Assembly (NCBI GenBank): GCA_902702965.1 | Contig: CACRXP010000305.1 | Location: forward strand, 216,218 to 280,217 | Direction: 5' to 3' | Source: Spirometra erinaceieuropaei | Taxonomy: Eukaryota > Platyhelminthes > Cestoda > Diphyllobothriidea > Diphyllobothriidae | DNA length: 64,000 nucleotides | Part shown: positions 10,240 to 22,000 of the stretch, one piece after another | Numbering within the stretch: the stretch's first letter is position 1 | Layout: every line of letters begins with the position of its first letter | The notes under the pieces: model-generated | What the model was told of the DNA's origin: nothing | The model's input: only the letters and a program-made list of their open reading frames with translations | Databases searched by the model: none | Made by a program: the position numbers and the translations under genes

Positions 10240-10665
10240 TGCCGGATTGTCAGAGGCTAACGGTATAACCTAGACTTTGACGAATTCTTCGAATTGTCTG
10301 GGACGGACCGTCTGCGTGGTCATCCCTATAAACGGCAGGGGAAGCTGGCCCACACGGTCGTCGGACAGGACGCCTTCTTGCAAAAGATCACTGGGGTATG
10401 AAACGGGCTCCCTGATGCAGTGGTTCTTTCCGAAACTGTTGAATCCCTTTAGTGCAGACTAGACGCTTATTTTCTGAGGAAATACTGTACGTATAATCCC
10501 GGTTGTGTTAGTGAATTCAGTTTGCGCCTGGCTCACGCTTACCGTTTACTTTTGAATTTCCAGTTTTAATGATGGAACATCTAATTATCCTACTGTTTTT
10601 CGATATGAATAGGGAGCTCAAGGATGAAAACATCGTTCCCTTAATGAACATACTTCAGTTGACTT
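10240..10665 (+). pseudogene. Decayed CR1-like LINE C-terminus and 3' end
   Basis: The frame reads NLDFDEFFELSGTDRLRGHP, matching the DEFFQRATTTLLRGHP region of LINE A. It is followed by degraded NGLPDAVVLSETVESL, which corresponds to WNNLPETVVMSQSVATF. The 3' end near 10610-10660 keeps a GAATAGGGAGCTCAAGG stretch like the LINE A 3' hairpin. Several stops and frameshifts are present. Confidence 0.7.
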
Positions 10666-10794
10666 GGGGAGCAACATTTCATTGCATAGAATAGGTACAG
10701 AATAGTCTTGGTTAGAGGCGAACTGCGCGACAAATACATCACCCTCCTCCCTTATCTGACAAAGAACGACTTCGTCCCTCGTGCCATTTTAAGA

Positions 10795-12310
10795 AAATAA
10801 TTACTATTATAATTCAGGATCCGTGGACGTCCCGTCATAGCAAGTAAGAATAAATTTGTACGTGATTTTCATAACAGCTACGCAGAATCTATACAACAGT
10901 TAACCGATAATTATTGAATAAGTAGCCTGTTATGAAAAATGATGGGCGAGGGTGGAAAGACCCCTGATAATTAAAAAAAATGAATATGACTGGACTAACA
11001 TCATAGGAGTAAAAAGCTGTCGCTCATGAACGGATGAAAAGCGGGTAGGAACGGCCTGCATGTGGCAGTGTATAACGGATTTCACGAAGTATGCGTTTCA
11101 GACAGGACTGGCCTGCGTGTGGTGTTAAGTGAAAGGCTCGAAACGGCCATTATCAACGCAGAATTCATATGCCGGCTGAGGCCATTCAAGTCAAAATGGC
11201 GAGAGGAGAGGGACCCAGACGCGATCCTTCGCAGTCCGCTTTGAGTCCAGTCGAGAAGGGGGCAAGGGTGATGTGACCAAACTATTAGCAGATGGCGAAT
11301 ACAGAGGGTTTGTCCACGGGCGTCGATAGCGCGCTTGAGGTCGAAATGGTGATTTGACATCAAAAGCCGCAAAATCAACGATTGTGGAAGGAGTGAGGGT
11401 TTGAAATCACGAGGGCAGAGTGGAATTCTGATGAGTGGCGGTGATCAACGAAACTGAACCGGAATATTGCGTGCACGTCACCCTAGCTATACTACTTCTT
11501 TGAGAGAATTTGTCAGGAAAGGTATCACATTCCATGAGGGGCATGATACATGAACTGAAAAATCGAAGAAATTAACACTTCTGATGAGGAATCCCGTGAA
11601 GCGACACTACACACAAAAGACTAAAATGTAACCGGACACGGCAATTTAATGGAGGCTTCCTAAATTTCTGGTGGCCCTTTCCCGGCGTCATAGAGAAAGT
11701 TGCCCAGGAAGGATGAGGGAAATAAAAGTTTGATCGAGTCATTACTCAGATAAAGGCGCAGCATACTGTCAGAAGTGTATAGCTTATCTGAAGACCTCAT
11801 ATTCATTGAAAGGTTATTCCAGGAGAAAGTATGGCTGGATGAAATATTAAAAGAGTGTGCTTAGAGGTGGAGCAAGCGGGAGGAGCTATAATCTCGGAGA
11901 TATTGCGAGGTGGACGACTAATAGGGATATTTGCTGAAATTCGAAGACGATTTGATCTATTGTAAATGCGAAAGAGGAGACGGAAGCCCGCTTTCAGTCT
12001 TTGAACCCATAAAAATTTTAGGTTGGTCAGCTGTCACCTGTCCGCTGAAGGGATATTTGCATGTTCCCTACTTAAGATTCCTCTAGTAAAATGTTATTGA
12101 GCATTTTAAATTTTCGAACGGTTAGTCTCGTTCATCAAACCAAAGAATTAGCGGCAATACTCGAGAATGGGAAGTACAAACATTCGATAAAGACTTAAAT
12201 TTATTTCGGGAAGATAGAAATTGTACGAAATGAAGGCAAAAATCTAGGCAGAGTTGGCCGCAATTCTGTCAGATTGTGGCGAGTGATCAAGATTATTTTA
12301 TCCCCGATCG
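10795..12310 (-). mobile_element. LINE B, 5'-truncated and decayed
   Basis: Read on the - strand, the 5' part (about 12310-12130) is a degraded version of the RT C-terminal segment seen clearly at 59586-59365. The 3' part ends at about 10795 in GTCCACGGATCCTGAATT and an AT-rich tail. Most of its length is alignable with 58197-59593 in the same orientation. No intact ORF remains. Confidence 0.7.
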
Positions 12311-13690
12311 GATGTGGATGGAAGTCGACCAGCGACCCTTGTAGCAACAAGAAGAGGCAGTCATGATCCGGTCGTCAAACGCATCGCCCTCCTGCAACAA
12401 CTTCTCGAAGCGTCGACGTCCGCTTCTCCACGATAGGCAGCAAGTGAATCTTTGCTACCCTATGCCTTTGGCCGAAATAATAATTTCATTAATTGACTGG
12501 CTTAAAGTGAAAAGCAGCGCAACATGTCATTGCGCGGAAAGCTTACAAAATGGCCTTGATTGGAACCCACCTGCACGATAAACACATTTCCGCCCTGCCT
12601 TATTTGACATTAACGGCATAGGGAACGGGTGTTCTTTGCGCGATGAACTCGCATATTCGCATGTACCGGATATATTTTAAGGCTTAGCATTATGTGGATC
12701 ACCCGAGATAGGAAGTCAACTTGCAGTCGTCGAAACTCGTGATACACTCACCGCAAAGCGAATCTCTGCATTGCTGTATTTATGTCAATATACACATTTA
12801 TTTTTTGCACAGTTATTTTTGTGGTTTATTCTGCCGAAAGACATGGTAGGCGGATAATGGAAATTATAGGGATCGGCTAGAAAACACCACAGCTTGAATG
12901 CGTCGAAAAATTGTTAAAAATGGTATGCCAATTCAGTCTGAAACGGTAGACTCACAGTCGTAGACTGGGGAATTTAGCAAACTTTAGATTCGCTTATCGG
13001 CTTACGTCTCTGGAGCAGAAGCTGTCTCAGTAATTCAGTTTCCTGTTGCGTCTGCCATCTCTAGCTGTAGATGCGCATTAAATGGCGCAGAGCGGCTGCG
13101 CGTATGACCATACGTCACTCCTTCGCGTGTTAAGCAGCTGATACCTTGCACATACCCGCGCACGAGTGCGTGACTGTCAACGCATACGAGAATCAGTAGG
13201 CAGTCGTCAGAATTTTGCAAATTGTAATGCTATTTGTCGCGGGGTTAAGCAGGCTGGACACATGTGCATACACAGAAGGCCTGCTATTCTGACTTCCAAG
13301 TCACAAAAGTCAATAGTGCCAATTGTCGCGGGGTTGAGCACGTTTTGCTCATCATCTGCAAGTTTACGTCTTACAATTTTATTTTTATTTACCCTTACTT
13401 TCCAGGTCCGGTTTTGGCTTCAATAGATGGTTTGGATTCCATGATTGCCATATCATTTGCTTTAACCTGCCGTTTTCTTTTTGCAATTGTTTTCGTTTTA
13501 ATCAATAATCATATGTTTATATTCTTGTCTTTGGGTTGCGTTTCTTTCACGGTGCTGCCTCGCGGAGCCGCGATTCTGATTTTTAATTAATGACGTTTTT
13601 CTGACAGTCCACTATAAAGCTGATTAGCTAATACGTATTCATGTGAGCTGCTTCTCTGGATTGCTCTTAGTTAGAGTAGTGCTAGTTGAC
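12311..13690. other. No recognisable gene; small internal duplication
   Basis: TTGTCGCGGGGTT(A/G)AGCA occurs twice, about 93 bp apart (13229 and 13322), so there is a short local duplication. The 13264-13590 ORF is hydrophobic but has no recognised motif. Confidence 0.4.
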
Positions 13691-13823
13691 CCACCGAAAT
13701 ATTCAAACCGGTGTACACCGCTAACCAGTCAAATTAGCCAATTATTCACCGTCCGTATCTCGAAAAGTCGATATCCGTCCGATATCGGTTAGATATACCA
13801 ATGCTACTGGGGATGTTGTCGCA

Positions 13824-13893
13824 GGACAAAATCGATATTTAGTAGATATCTCTTTTCCGAGGTATTTATATCTACTAGATATCGATTTTGTCC
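13824..13893. repeat. AT-rich inverted repeat (26-bp arms)
   Basis: The arm at 13824-13849 and the reverse complement of 13868-13893 differ at one position, with an 18-bp loop. The surrounding 13750-13930 region repeats GATATC and TAGATATC words several more times, suggesting a small palindrome-rich satellite. No protein is encoded. Confidence 0.85.
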
Positions 13894-14149
13894 GCCATCC
13901 AGATATCGAGTAGATATCTATTTTTCGACATACTCCGACATCGGCGATAGCGACACGTCAGACACTGTGCGCGCTGCGTTTACTTGTTCTAATACCCATA
14001 CCTAGTTTTATTACTGCCAGTTTGCCTTAGTCATCCCAAGCCCGGCGTATTCCTGGCCACTTTGAGTGGCCACGATCCCTCCATCTTCTGCGTCGCCTGG
14101 GCATCCTCTTGTAGTATTTTGTGCATCACTTACTACCAATGATGTACAT

Positions 14150-15535
14150 ATATCATTTCCCTCATACTCCGGGGATTCAACCATTCCCATAATTTACCCA
14201 GGGAGGAGTCATGACATCTGCGTCTTTTGTTGAGAGACATTCTGCTGAACACAACGTTTGGTTCGCCAACCGTATAGCCCCTGTTGTCGCAAGTATCCAC
14301 TGGCGCAGGGACTTGGATTGCTTCGCCGTCACTTTATAGATGACTCGAAAGGCATGGTTGACTTCTACCGGGTGGCCGCTGTCAACCAAGTGCGCTGCGT
14401 TTGCACCAAAGGTGGACTTTTCCGTGCCTTGATTAAGTCAAGCATGATGGTGCTCCGCCTCCGCTTTGATAGACGCCTTGTCATTCAACCAATATGACCT
14501 GCCGCAGAGGAGCAAGTAGAGGCGAAGACGCCCATTAAATAAATCTGGAAAGGCAGCCTGTCCTTTCCTTCAAGGCTATGAAGCAGAGTGCTTGAGCAAA
14601 TTAGTCTTGGCGGCTGGCACTTGCGCGCCATAGCGGAGTTCAAGTGACATTGTAGAATTTCGCTCACCGGGTGCCCTCTAAAGGGCAGTGTGAGGAATAT
14701 CTTTTGTTCAGTCGTCAGTACGTTCCCTCGTTGGCAGCCGTTCTTCTGTACCTCTTGTGGTGAACTTATCGGAGTGACCACTTTCTCAATGTTTCGTATA
14801 AAGGTGAGTTCGTTCTCCAGCGTATCTGGTGCACATATTCTCCTAGCTCGGTTGGTTAATCAGCCGACTAAGCTTCGTGTCTGAGTTAGTCGAACAAAAC
14901 TGTAGAAATGTGCGTACTGCCTATCCATGTTTTCAACGAATTATTCCGTCAACGAATTATTCCGTCAGACGTCCTACTAAGTAGGACATCCAGAAAGGGG
15001 AGAGCCTCCCCCTTCTTCCTTTACAAGGGGGGGGGGTTAACGCTGGGTGAACCTGGTTCACTTTGTCCAGAGGGTGTCCAAACCAATCCTCTCGCCAGCT
15101 ATTATGAAAACGTCATCAACACGTCGAGCGTAGGAACGATGGTCCTCTACAATGGTCCAAAAGGTGCTCTCATCGCTAATCCGTGGATCTGGCGGTAAAA
15201 TTGGCCACTGAATCTGAATTGGACATTCGACATGTAGCAAAGGAGCAGTTGTTTTAGGGCTAAGCCGGGGCGTCCAACAGGGCATTCATACTTGACAATT
15301 TCGTCACATAAATATTATGTTGTTTCTGTGAGGGGAATATTATTGAGCAAATATGAAATCGATGAATTTAAGGGTTCCGTAGACTGGGTGTGGTTATTTT
15401 GCGTAGGATGGGTGTGACTGTCTCTCCCAGCTACTCTGTAATTGCATGATAGGCGAATTACACACGTCTAATATCGTTCGCAAATGAAGGTCAGGTTGGT
15501 AAATCTTTGGCATACCATATAGCCCCAGAACGCTT
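14150..15535 (-). pseudogene. Penelope-like element (PLE): reverse transcriptase and GIY-YIG relic
   Basis: Reading the - strand from 15535 downward gives GLYGMPKIYQPDLHLRTI (RT LPKIHKP region), then FRFSGQFYRQIHGLAM, the characteristic Penelope FxFNGxFYRQIxGxxMG block. Next come SYARRVDDVFII (catalytic YVDD, here RVDD) and FVRLTQTRSL. It then gives LPFRGHPVSEILQCHL and, near 14480, AGHIG with RRLSKRRR (GIY-YIG nuclease core, YIGxTxRRLxxR). HLVDSGHPVEVNHAF-like sequence lies near the end. Many stops and frameshifts show that it is dead. As family knowledge, PLEs encode one RT/GIY-YIG protein. The RT2 part (15380-15535) is also present inverted at 47880-48045. Confidence 0.85.
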
Positions 15536-16019
15536 GTGTCATCAGTTGGGTATAAGGAATTCGAACTCTTGTTCGCTAGGGGAACCTTAGTCGCTCGGTT
15601 TTTGAAGACTTCTTTTGAGATGGACTTCTGTGACCTCGGTTTGATGGTTATTTTTGTTCTCCCTACTTTGTATCCCTCTTATTCTTCCCCCTCAATACTG
15701 CAACGTGCATATCTGGATGTACACGTATCAGATCTACTGAGAACAATCAGTCTTATACGTAGGAAGTGAGCATACTTTGCCATATCTCATTTTCCTCCCT
15801 TTTTAAGGCGACGTCTTAGTGTGCGACAGCTTCAACTTCACTGCGGCGATAAACGCTGCGAACCATCCGACGGCGAGATCGACCGTCAATCCGACATTTG
15901 CCATTGACACCACTGTCTCTGTTGTCACGAATTCCCTCATCTGTCAGTCTACTGTCAGGGTGTCTGCCATCGGCAGCTTCAACTGACCTGCTGGCATGCA
16001 ATAGGCAGTCGCCAGCGTC

Positions 16020-19000
16020 ATGGAAAACGAGGGGAGGCCCACGGAACTGGAGTCAGATGGTGATCCGTCAATCAAACTGAACCCGAATGCTGTTAGTTCA
16101 GGGCGATTTATCAATTACGCCGCCAGTGAGTAACTTCCTCCGCCTCTGCTTTGAGTTATTATGTTTGACCATTATTAAGTTGGCATCTTCTTTTCTCCTC
16201 CTCCTCCTCCTCCTCCTCCTCCTCCTCCACTTTCGTGAAATTTTTGGTTGTTTTGTCTTTTTTTTCTCTTTTTTACACTCCTTCGGGTGATAAGGTTGAT
16301 GGGATTTCAGGGTTGGATGTCGGTATTGGGTGAGGCTTTCGGCTCACCAGGTTACTGTGCATGATTTTAATCATCCGTAAAAACGCACACCTTTTGAAAC
16401 GACCCTTACTTTCTTCAGCCTTAATTCGCTCTTATGCACGTTTAAATGCGGTTGGCTTCTCTGCCTCTTTTATTCTGGCCGATTAATGACGCCGTCCAGT
16501 AACAAAGGTTTCACTGTATTCCCGACGTGCAGTAGGTGTGCTAACTCATGAAATGTTAACCGAAATTCTGAAGTGCGTCTTCGTTTCGAAAAGACCACTT
16601 AAGTAGTGTTGTAGAATTAATCATCGTACAGCATAATTCTGTAATAATTCAGTTACCTCGGGATGCCGGCTTTCCAAAGAACTTCTTTTCGACCGCATGC
16701 AAAACCACACTACATTGCTCATCGATGTCCTTAAAAACTTAATTATATTTCATGGAAAACATGCATAAAAACATTCATTCTTCTACCCACTTTGTAGAAA
16801 ATTATGTCCTTTCCCAATTTCATACTCGAAGGGAGGGCATAATTCGGCTTTCAAAAACTTTTCCAATTCCCGAATAATTTTTAATTCGGCCTGCCGCTCA
16901 CGGGTTAATAAAATCTAGCAGTGGATTTGAGCCGCATTGTGAACTTTACAAATCGCGTTATCAACCGCAGAGGCAAGATGTTTTATGAACGAGCATTTCA
17001 CGGTATTAAAAAGTCTCATAATTTGGAACTTTTTGAAGATCGAATTTTACCCTTCCTTGGAGTATGAAATTGGAAAATGACGTAACTTTCTACAATATGA
17101 GTAAAAGAATGAATATTTTTATGCATGTTTGCCAAGAGATAAGGGCATCGATAAATGCTACTTATGTAGTCGTTTTTTGCAGTGTTGTTTTGCATGCGGC
17201 CGGAAAGAAGTTCGTTCGAAAGCCGGCATCCCAAGGAAATTGAATTATTATAGAATTATGCTGTATGATGATTAATTTTACAACCCTACTTAAGTAATCT
17301 TCTCGAAACGAGGACGCACTTCAGAATTTCGGTTAACATTTCATGAATTTGCACACCTACCGTAGATACTAGCTAATGACCTAGACACGTGTTTCACTGC
17401 GGTTAATCTTCTCCGTAGGTCCTTCCGTATTCTCTGCACGGTTGCAGGTAGATGAAGTCCGTTAACATCAACGCCCATGCCTCCCTGAAGAAAACGAGAT
17501 TCAAGCGTTGGTTTTTAAATTCAGCAAATGGAACTCCGCATTCTCTGACTTGCGTAGGGCTCCGGCTTATATAAGATTAGGGGCGTCAAATGACTCCGCC
17601 TTCCGTTTATTCGTTCGCAGGTCTAGCCACATCGCACAATTCTACCCTAACCTACCAGTTCCTCCCCCTTCGGTGCACTGACGCTGATCAGATGACGCTG
17701 GAGGCCATGAACTCCCTCTTATCCGCAAACAACGTCTTTGGCATTTTCTCGGAGTCCCCCTTTTTGCGACCCGTCGCCCTCCTGCGGCCTGTACAGTTCA
17801 CCTGCCCAGCCAACGTCCCCCTTCAATACCCCGATCCCGAAAACATGGTCCGTACGTTGCGAGATCTGGCAGACCAGAAGGTTACTAGTATCCCCCTGCT
17901 GTCTATTCTCTCGGGTGCCAAGCCAAGTGCTGCCTCCCTGGGTTTCTACACTGGCTATCTGACCTACAGTTTCACCCTCGAACTCGACGACAATACGATG
18001 CGTATTCTGGTGGATCAGTCACGACGACCGCATGAGTTCGTCTGCACTTCGTGCTTGTTTGTTTATCATCTAATCAACATTGAGCCTCATGCTTTCCTTG
18101 TTGATAAACAAATTAATTACCGAACCTAATAGCTACCTGCATCTGAGGTCTGGATTGACGATGTTCAGTCTCGCATTATGGTTTCCTTGAATCCCACTAG
18201 TCTGCGAAGGTAGGGAAGGTGGTGGGACTTGGTGTATTCCCTGTGTCTTGTCTGTTTTTTGTATGTGGCGACATTTTTAACCCTCTTTTGCGGAAGTCTG
18301 GGAAGGCCAGAAGTTGCCAGTTAATTGCCCTTGACCAGGCCGGATGGTTAAACATGTCCCTATGCAAGCGAGTGACAGGTAGAATTGATCGAAAATTAAA
18401 AAACACCATGGACAGTCAGTTAAGAAATGTCAGACGGGTTCGTACGTTGATTAGGAAGAAAATTGGATAGGGTCCCGAGGAGTGTTTACAGAAGAAGCTG
18501 CTTTGAAATTTGTAGGGTCAGTCGACTTAAGGTCGCATCTTTAGGTTTGATTGCTGAGATATCTTGCGTAAATAAATGAAATTTGAATGGTAGGCCGGGC
18601 AGTCCTTTTTCCTTATAACAAAATTCCGCATCTGGTGGAGGATATTACAGTTCTTGATTGTGTTTGAATCTCTTCATCAGTGTAGTCTAGCTGTAAATCC
18701 CCTGTCGAATTCCGCTTCCTGGCAGTCGCAATCCTCATGTGCCGGATGGAAGCACGTTTTGTCTTCAATCCGTTAGGCGGCGAGTTCCTTCCATCACTAG
18801 TATTTTTAGTTAGGCTCCAGTTAACTAAGCCCTCCACCCTGCCTCTTGCCACTGCCTTTCAACATGATATGTCTTCCTTTTGATAGTTAAACTTGCTGCC
18901 TCCTGTTCAAGCCTTGTCTTTGTGCTTCAGCGGCGTTGACAAGTACCGTCTCATTCTTCGACTGGCTTGGGCTACGGCCGGACTTTACATTCCACGTGAC

Positions 19001-22000
19001 AAGTCCAATCCCTCTCGCGTTCTCGCCTGCGAAGTGCTACCTCGCTGTCTCTCCGTCCGCGTTGCTCGTCGCAATGTCACCCTTCCCGATCCCATCTTTC
19101 ATGGCGGCCAGGCGCAGAAATTTGGTCATCGTCTTCGATTTGCAATCGACATCACTGACAAGGTTGTTTTTCTTTTCCTACCCGTTCACTGCATGTCATG
19201 GCTTGTTCAGTCTAAGCATTCAAAAGAGGGGGCAGGAGACGACTTAACCAGCGTTTCGAAGTCGCACTCCAGTCCATCATCAGAAAATAAAAAAAATTGC
19301 AAACTGTGTTGTCTACGCCCAGTTGGTACAGTCGGATCAGTTGGTGGTTGGGCATTTGGAGGGGAGTCTGTACGGTAATCTGCGTGACATGTTCCCTTTT
19401 TTAATTTCAGGCTGTTTTGCGGCGGCTGTGGGACTGATCCAGCTCGACCGACTGAGTATCAGTGCGGCAGAGCAGGCACACTGTCCACTCTCCAATGATG
19501 GAGTCTGGCATAAATTTGAAACTTGGGACAGAATAGACCTGACTGATTAGGTCCTTAGGGCGTGAATCCTAACTTCTTCAGACTAGAGGGGTTTAAAGGG
19601 CGATTCCCGAACACCATCAGTGATCGAAAACAACAGGTGGCTGTCACGTGTGTCGCGCGAGTCCACACAGTTTTATTATTGACTGATCTTTCTCGTACTT
19701 GCAGATTGTAACTCGATCAAACTACTCAGTCCGCGGTCGGGGTGTTGAAATTGATTTAACCTGGCTGCACGCCCCTCTGGAGGACCACGCTCTGCCGCTG
19801 CTTGAAATGGTCGGCTCCGGGTCCTGTACTCCTATTCTCAATCACTTACTCAACCTTCCCCTTGTTCAAGTCACTCTGGATCGTGTCCAGCCCATAGCGG
19901 AGTTTGTGCGCATGTTTTCGTCGGCTGTTGCTGGCGAACCAGTCGCAGACCCTCCTCCGGGTTGCAAGTTTCCTCGCTTGCCATCGGAGACCCCAGAAGC
20001 TCTTGTTGGTGTTTACGATTTTTGTATGTCTTCTGATCGCGTGATCGCGGCCTCCGAGACATTGGTGAGTTCTCGTCCACAGTGGTTTATGGTTTGTAAA
20101 TTTGATGTCTACTATCAAAACATCAGTACGAAGTGTCCGTAAATGCAGGCGACTACTTGAGTCCCAGTTGTGCAGTAGGTCGGATAACTCTTGAAATCTC
20201 ATGAGTTACCACAAGAAAATCCACATAACGCAAAATCCGTCCAAGCTGCCTTACACCAGAGAAAAACGACTGTTCTCAAGAAGAGGACATAGTTGGGTCT
20301 ACAAATTACTACTTACTAACATAGAACTGATTAATTTCTCCTGCAACCTGGAATTTCAGAAGATTGTTGTTGCAGATTGCGTAAATAAGGCTCATTGTGG
20401 ATGGATATTTCCTGTGAACGGCCTCAATGGGTTTATAGTGATTCGTTTTTTGTGTGCGACCAATAAAGTTGTCGTCTTGCCTACTTGTGGACCGTTTTTT
20501 GTCCACCCTGTTTACTTTTTGGGCGCCGCTCCATCACAAATAATTCGCCACAGAGTGACAGCATGTCGCAGGTGCTTGATATAAACTTTTCTTTACGTTT
20601 AGTAATTTTCGGTGTGGTAAAACAAACAACCGTCCAAAAAGTCTTTTAGTAAGTTTTATGACACGAATGGTCACGAATTTACAAAACAAAATTTTATAAT
20701 TCATGGATATTTTGGCAGATTTTGAATAATTCATATTGACCCAACGGTGAAAAACTGGATGCCTTGGTGTGATTCGAACCCACGCAGTAAGTGGAAGGCA
20801 CAGTAATTCTCGGTGAAACAAGTCTGTTAGTGAGTTTTATGGCACCAAAAGTCACAAATTTACAAAACAGTATTTTTTATAACCGATTTTGCCCCTTTTT
20901 TCTTGAAAATAAAGAGATTTGTTATACCCGGCCTCATCTGATTTTCATGGACGCAGAATCAAACTTTCCGTCTCCTGAAGGCAATAATGTCATGCTTTTC
21001 TTGTTTTTGTTAATTTTTGTTCACGGCCAAACATGAGGTTTTGATCAGCCACTTTTAAGAGTAGGAAATTACCTGGATATCGGAAAAGTTCAGAATTCGT
21101 CATCACGAAGTTTCATCAGTGGGGCTGCCTACTGTATATCCGAACCTGATCGATGCAGCCATTTGCCCTTTTTCTGATTTTCCAACAAACACGAAACCCT
21201 AAGAGTTGTCTTGCAGCATTTTCCACTTTTGTCTCAGATACTTAACACTTTGCACTCTTTTCTTAGGCATTGGTTAAGTCCAAGCTGACTTCCGAGGATG
21301 AGTTGCAGTCCGATAGATGGATTCCTGTTTCCTTGCTCTGCCCCCTCGCTCTCACGCGTATCGAAGTGAGTCCATACATTTTCGGCGATACTGTTGCGTC
21401 GTTAATGTCAGCGTTCCTAGCACGATTGTGACCTCCGACGGACTTTTTAGCACGAAGATAACTTTATTTTTCGTCGGAAGCGCTAGAAGTGATTTAATGG
21501 CCCTACATGTGTACCCTGTCTCCTCTGCAGATCCCTGTGCGCTCAGTGAACTGTGACCATCTGCAGTGCTTTGACCTGTCCTCCTATCTGACGATTAACA
21601 AGAAGCGTCCTCGGTGGTCCTGTCCTGTCTGCAGTTCGCCGGCCCCATTCCGCGATCTGCGACGCGATGAGTAAGTAGTTCTGCCGCGTCCAATTTTTCT
21701 ATTTTGTTTCTTAGATTGCCTACCTTATGTGTTAACTTGTCGTAACCATCTGGAAATGGCAATTTGTGCCCGTGTCATTCGTTCATCGAGAGTTTTATTC
21801 AGACGCCTGACCAATTTGACCACGGCGCAGACCCTTTTGGGCGTCATCGGGAATTTTAAGACGCACGTCAGTGTCGTCCACCAGGCCCATAGATAAAGTG
21901 AAATCGCTCCTATTTCGTGTTGCATTTAAAAATCGCTGGTTTCCGTCTTGCAGTCAGAATGCCAGTGCCCTTTGGACTATATTCACCTCTGGCTATTCTG

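Noticed and set aside
11428..11457. Hammerhead-like CTGATGAG..CGAAAC
   Set aside because: The intervening sequence does not form a good stem II, and the related LINE B copy at 58.8 kb lacks the motif.
19411..19550. Extra PIAS exon between exons 3 and 4
   Set aside because: An acceptor is present, but the frame compatible with exon 3 meets a stop after seven codons, and skipping it joins exons 3 and 4 in phase.
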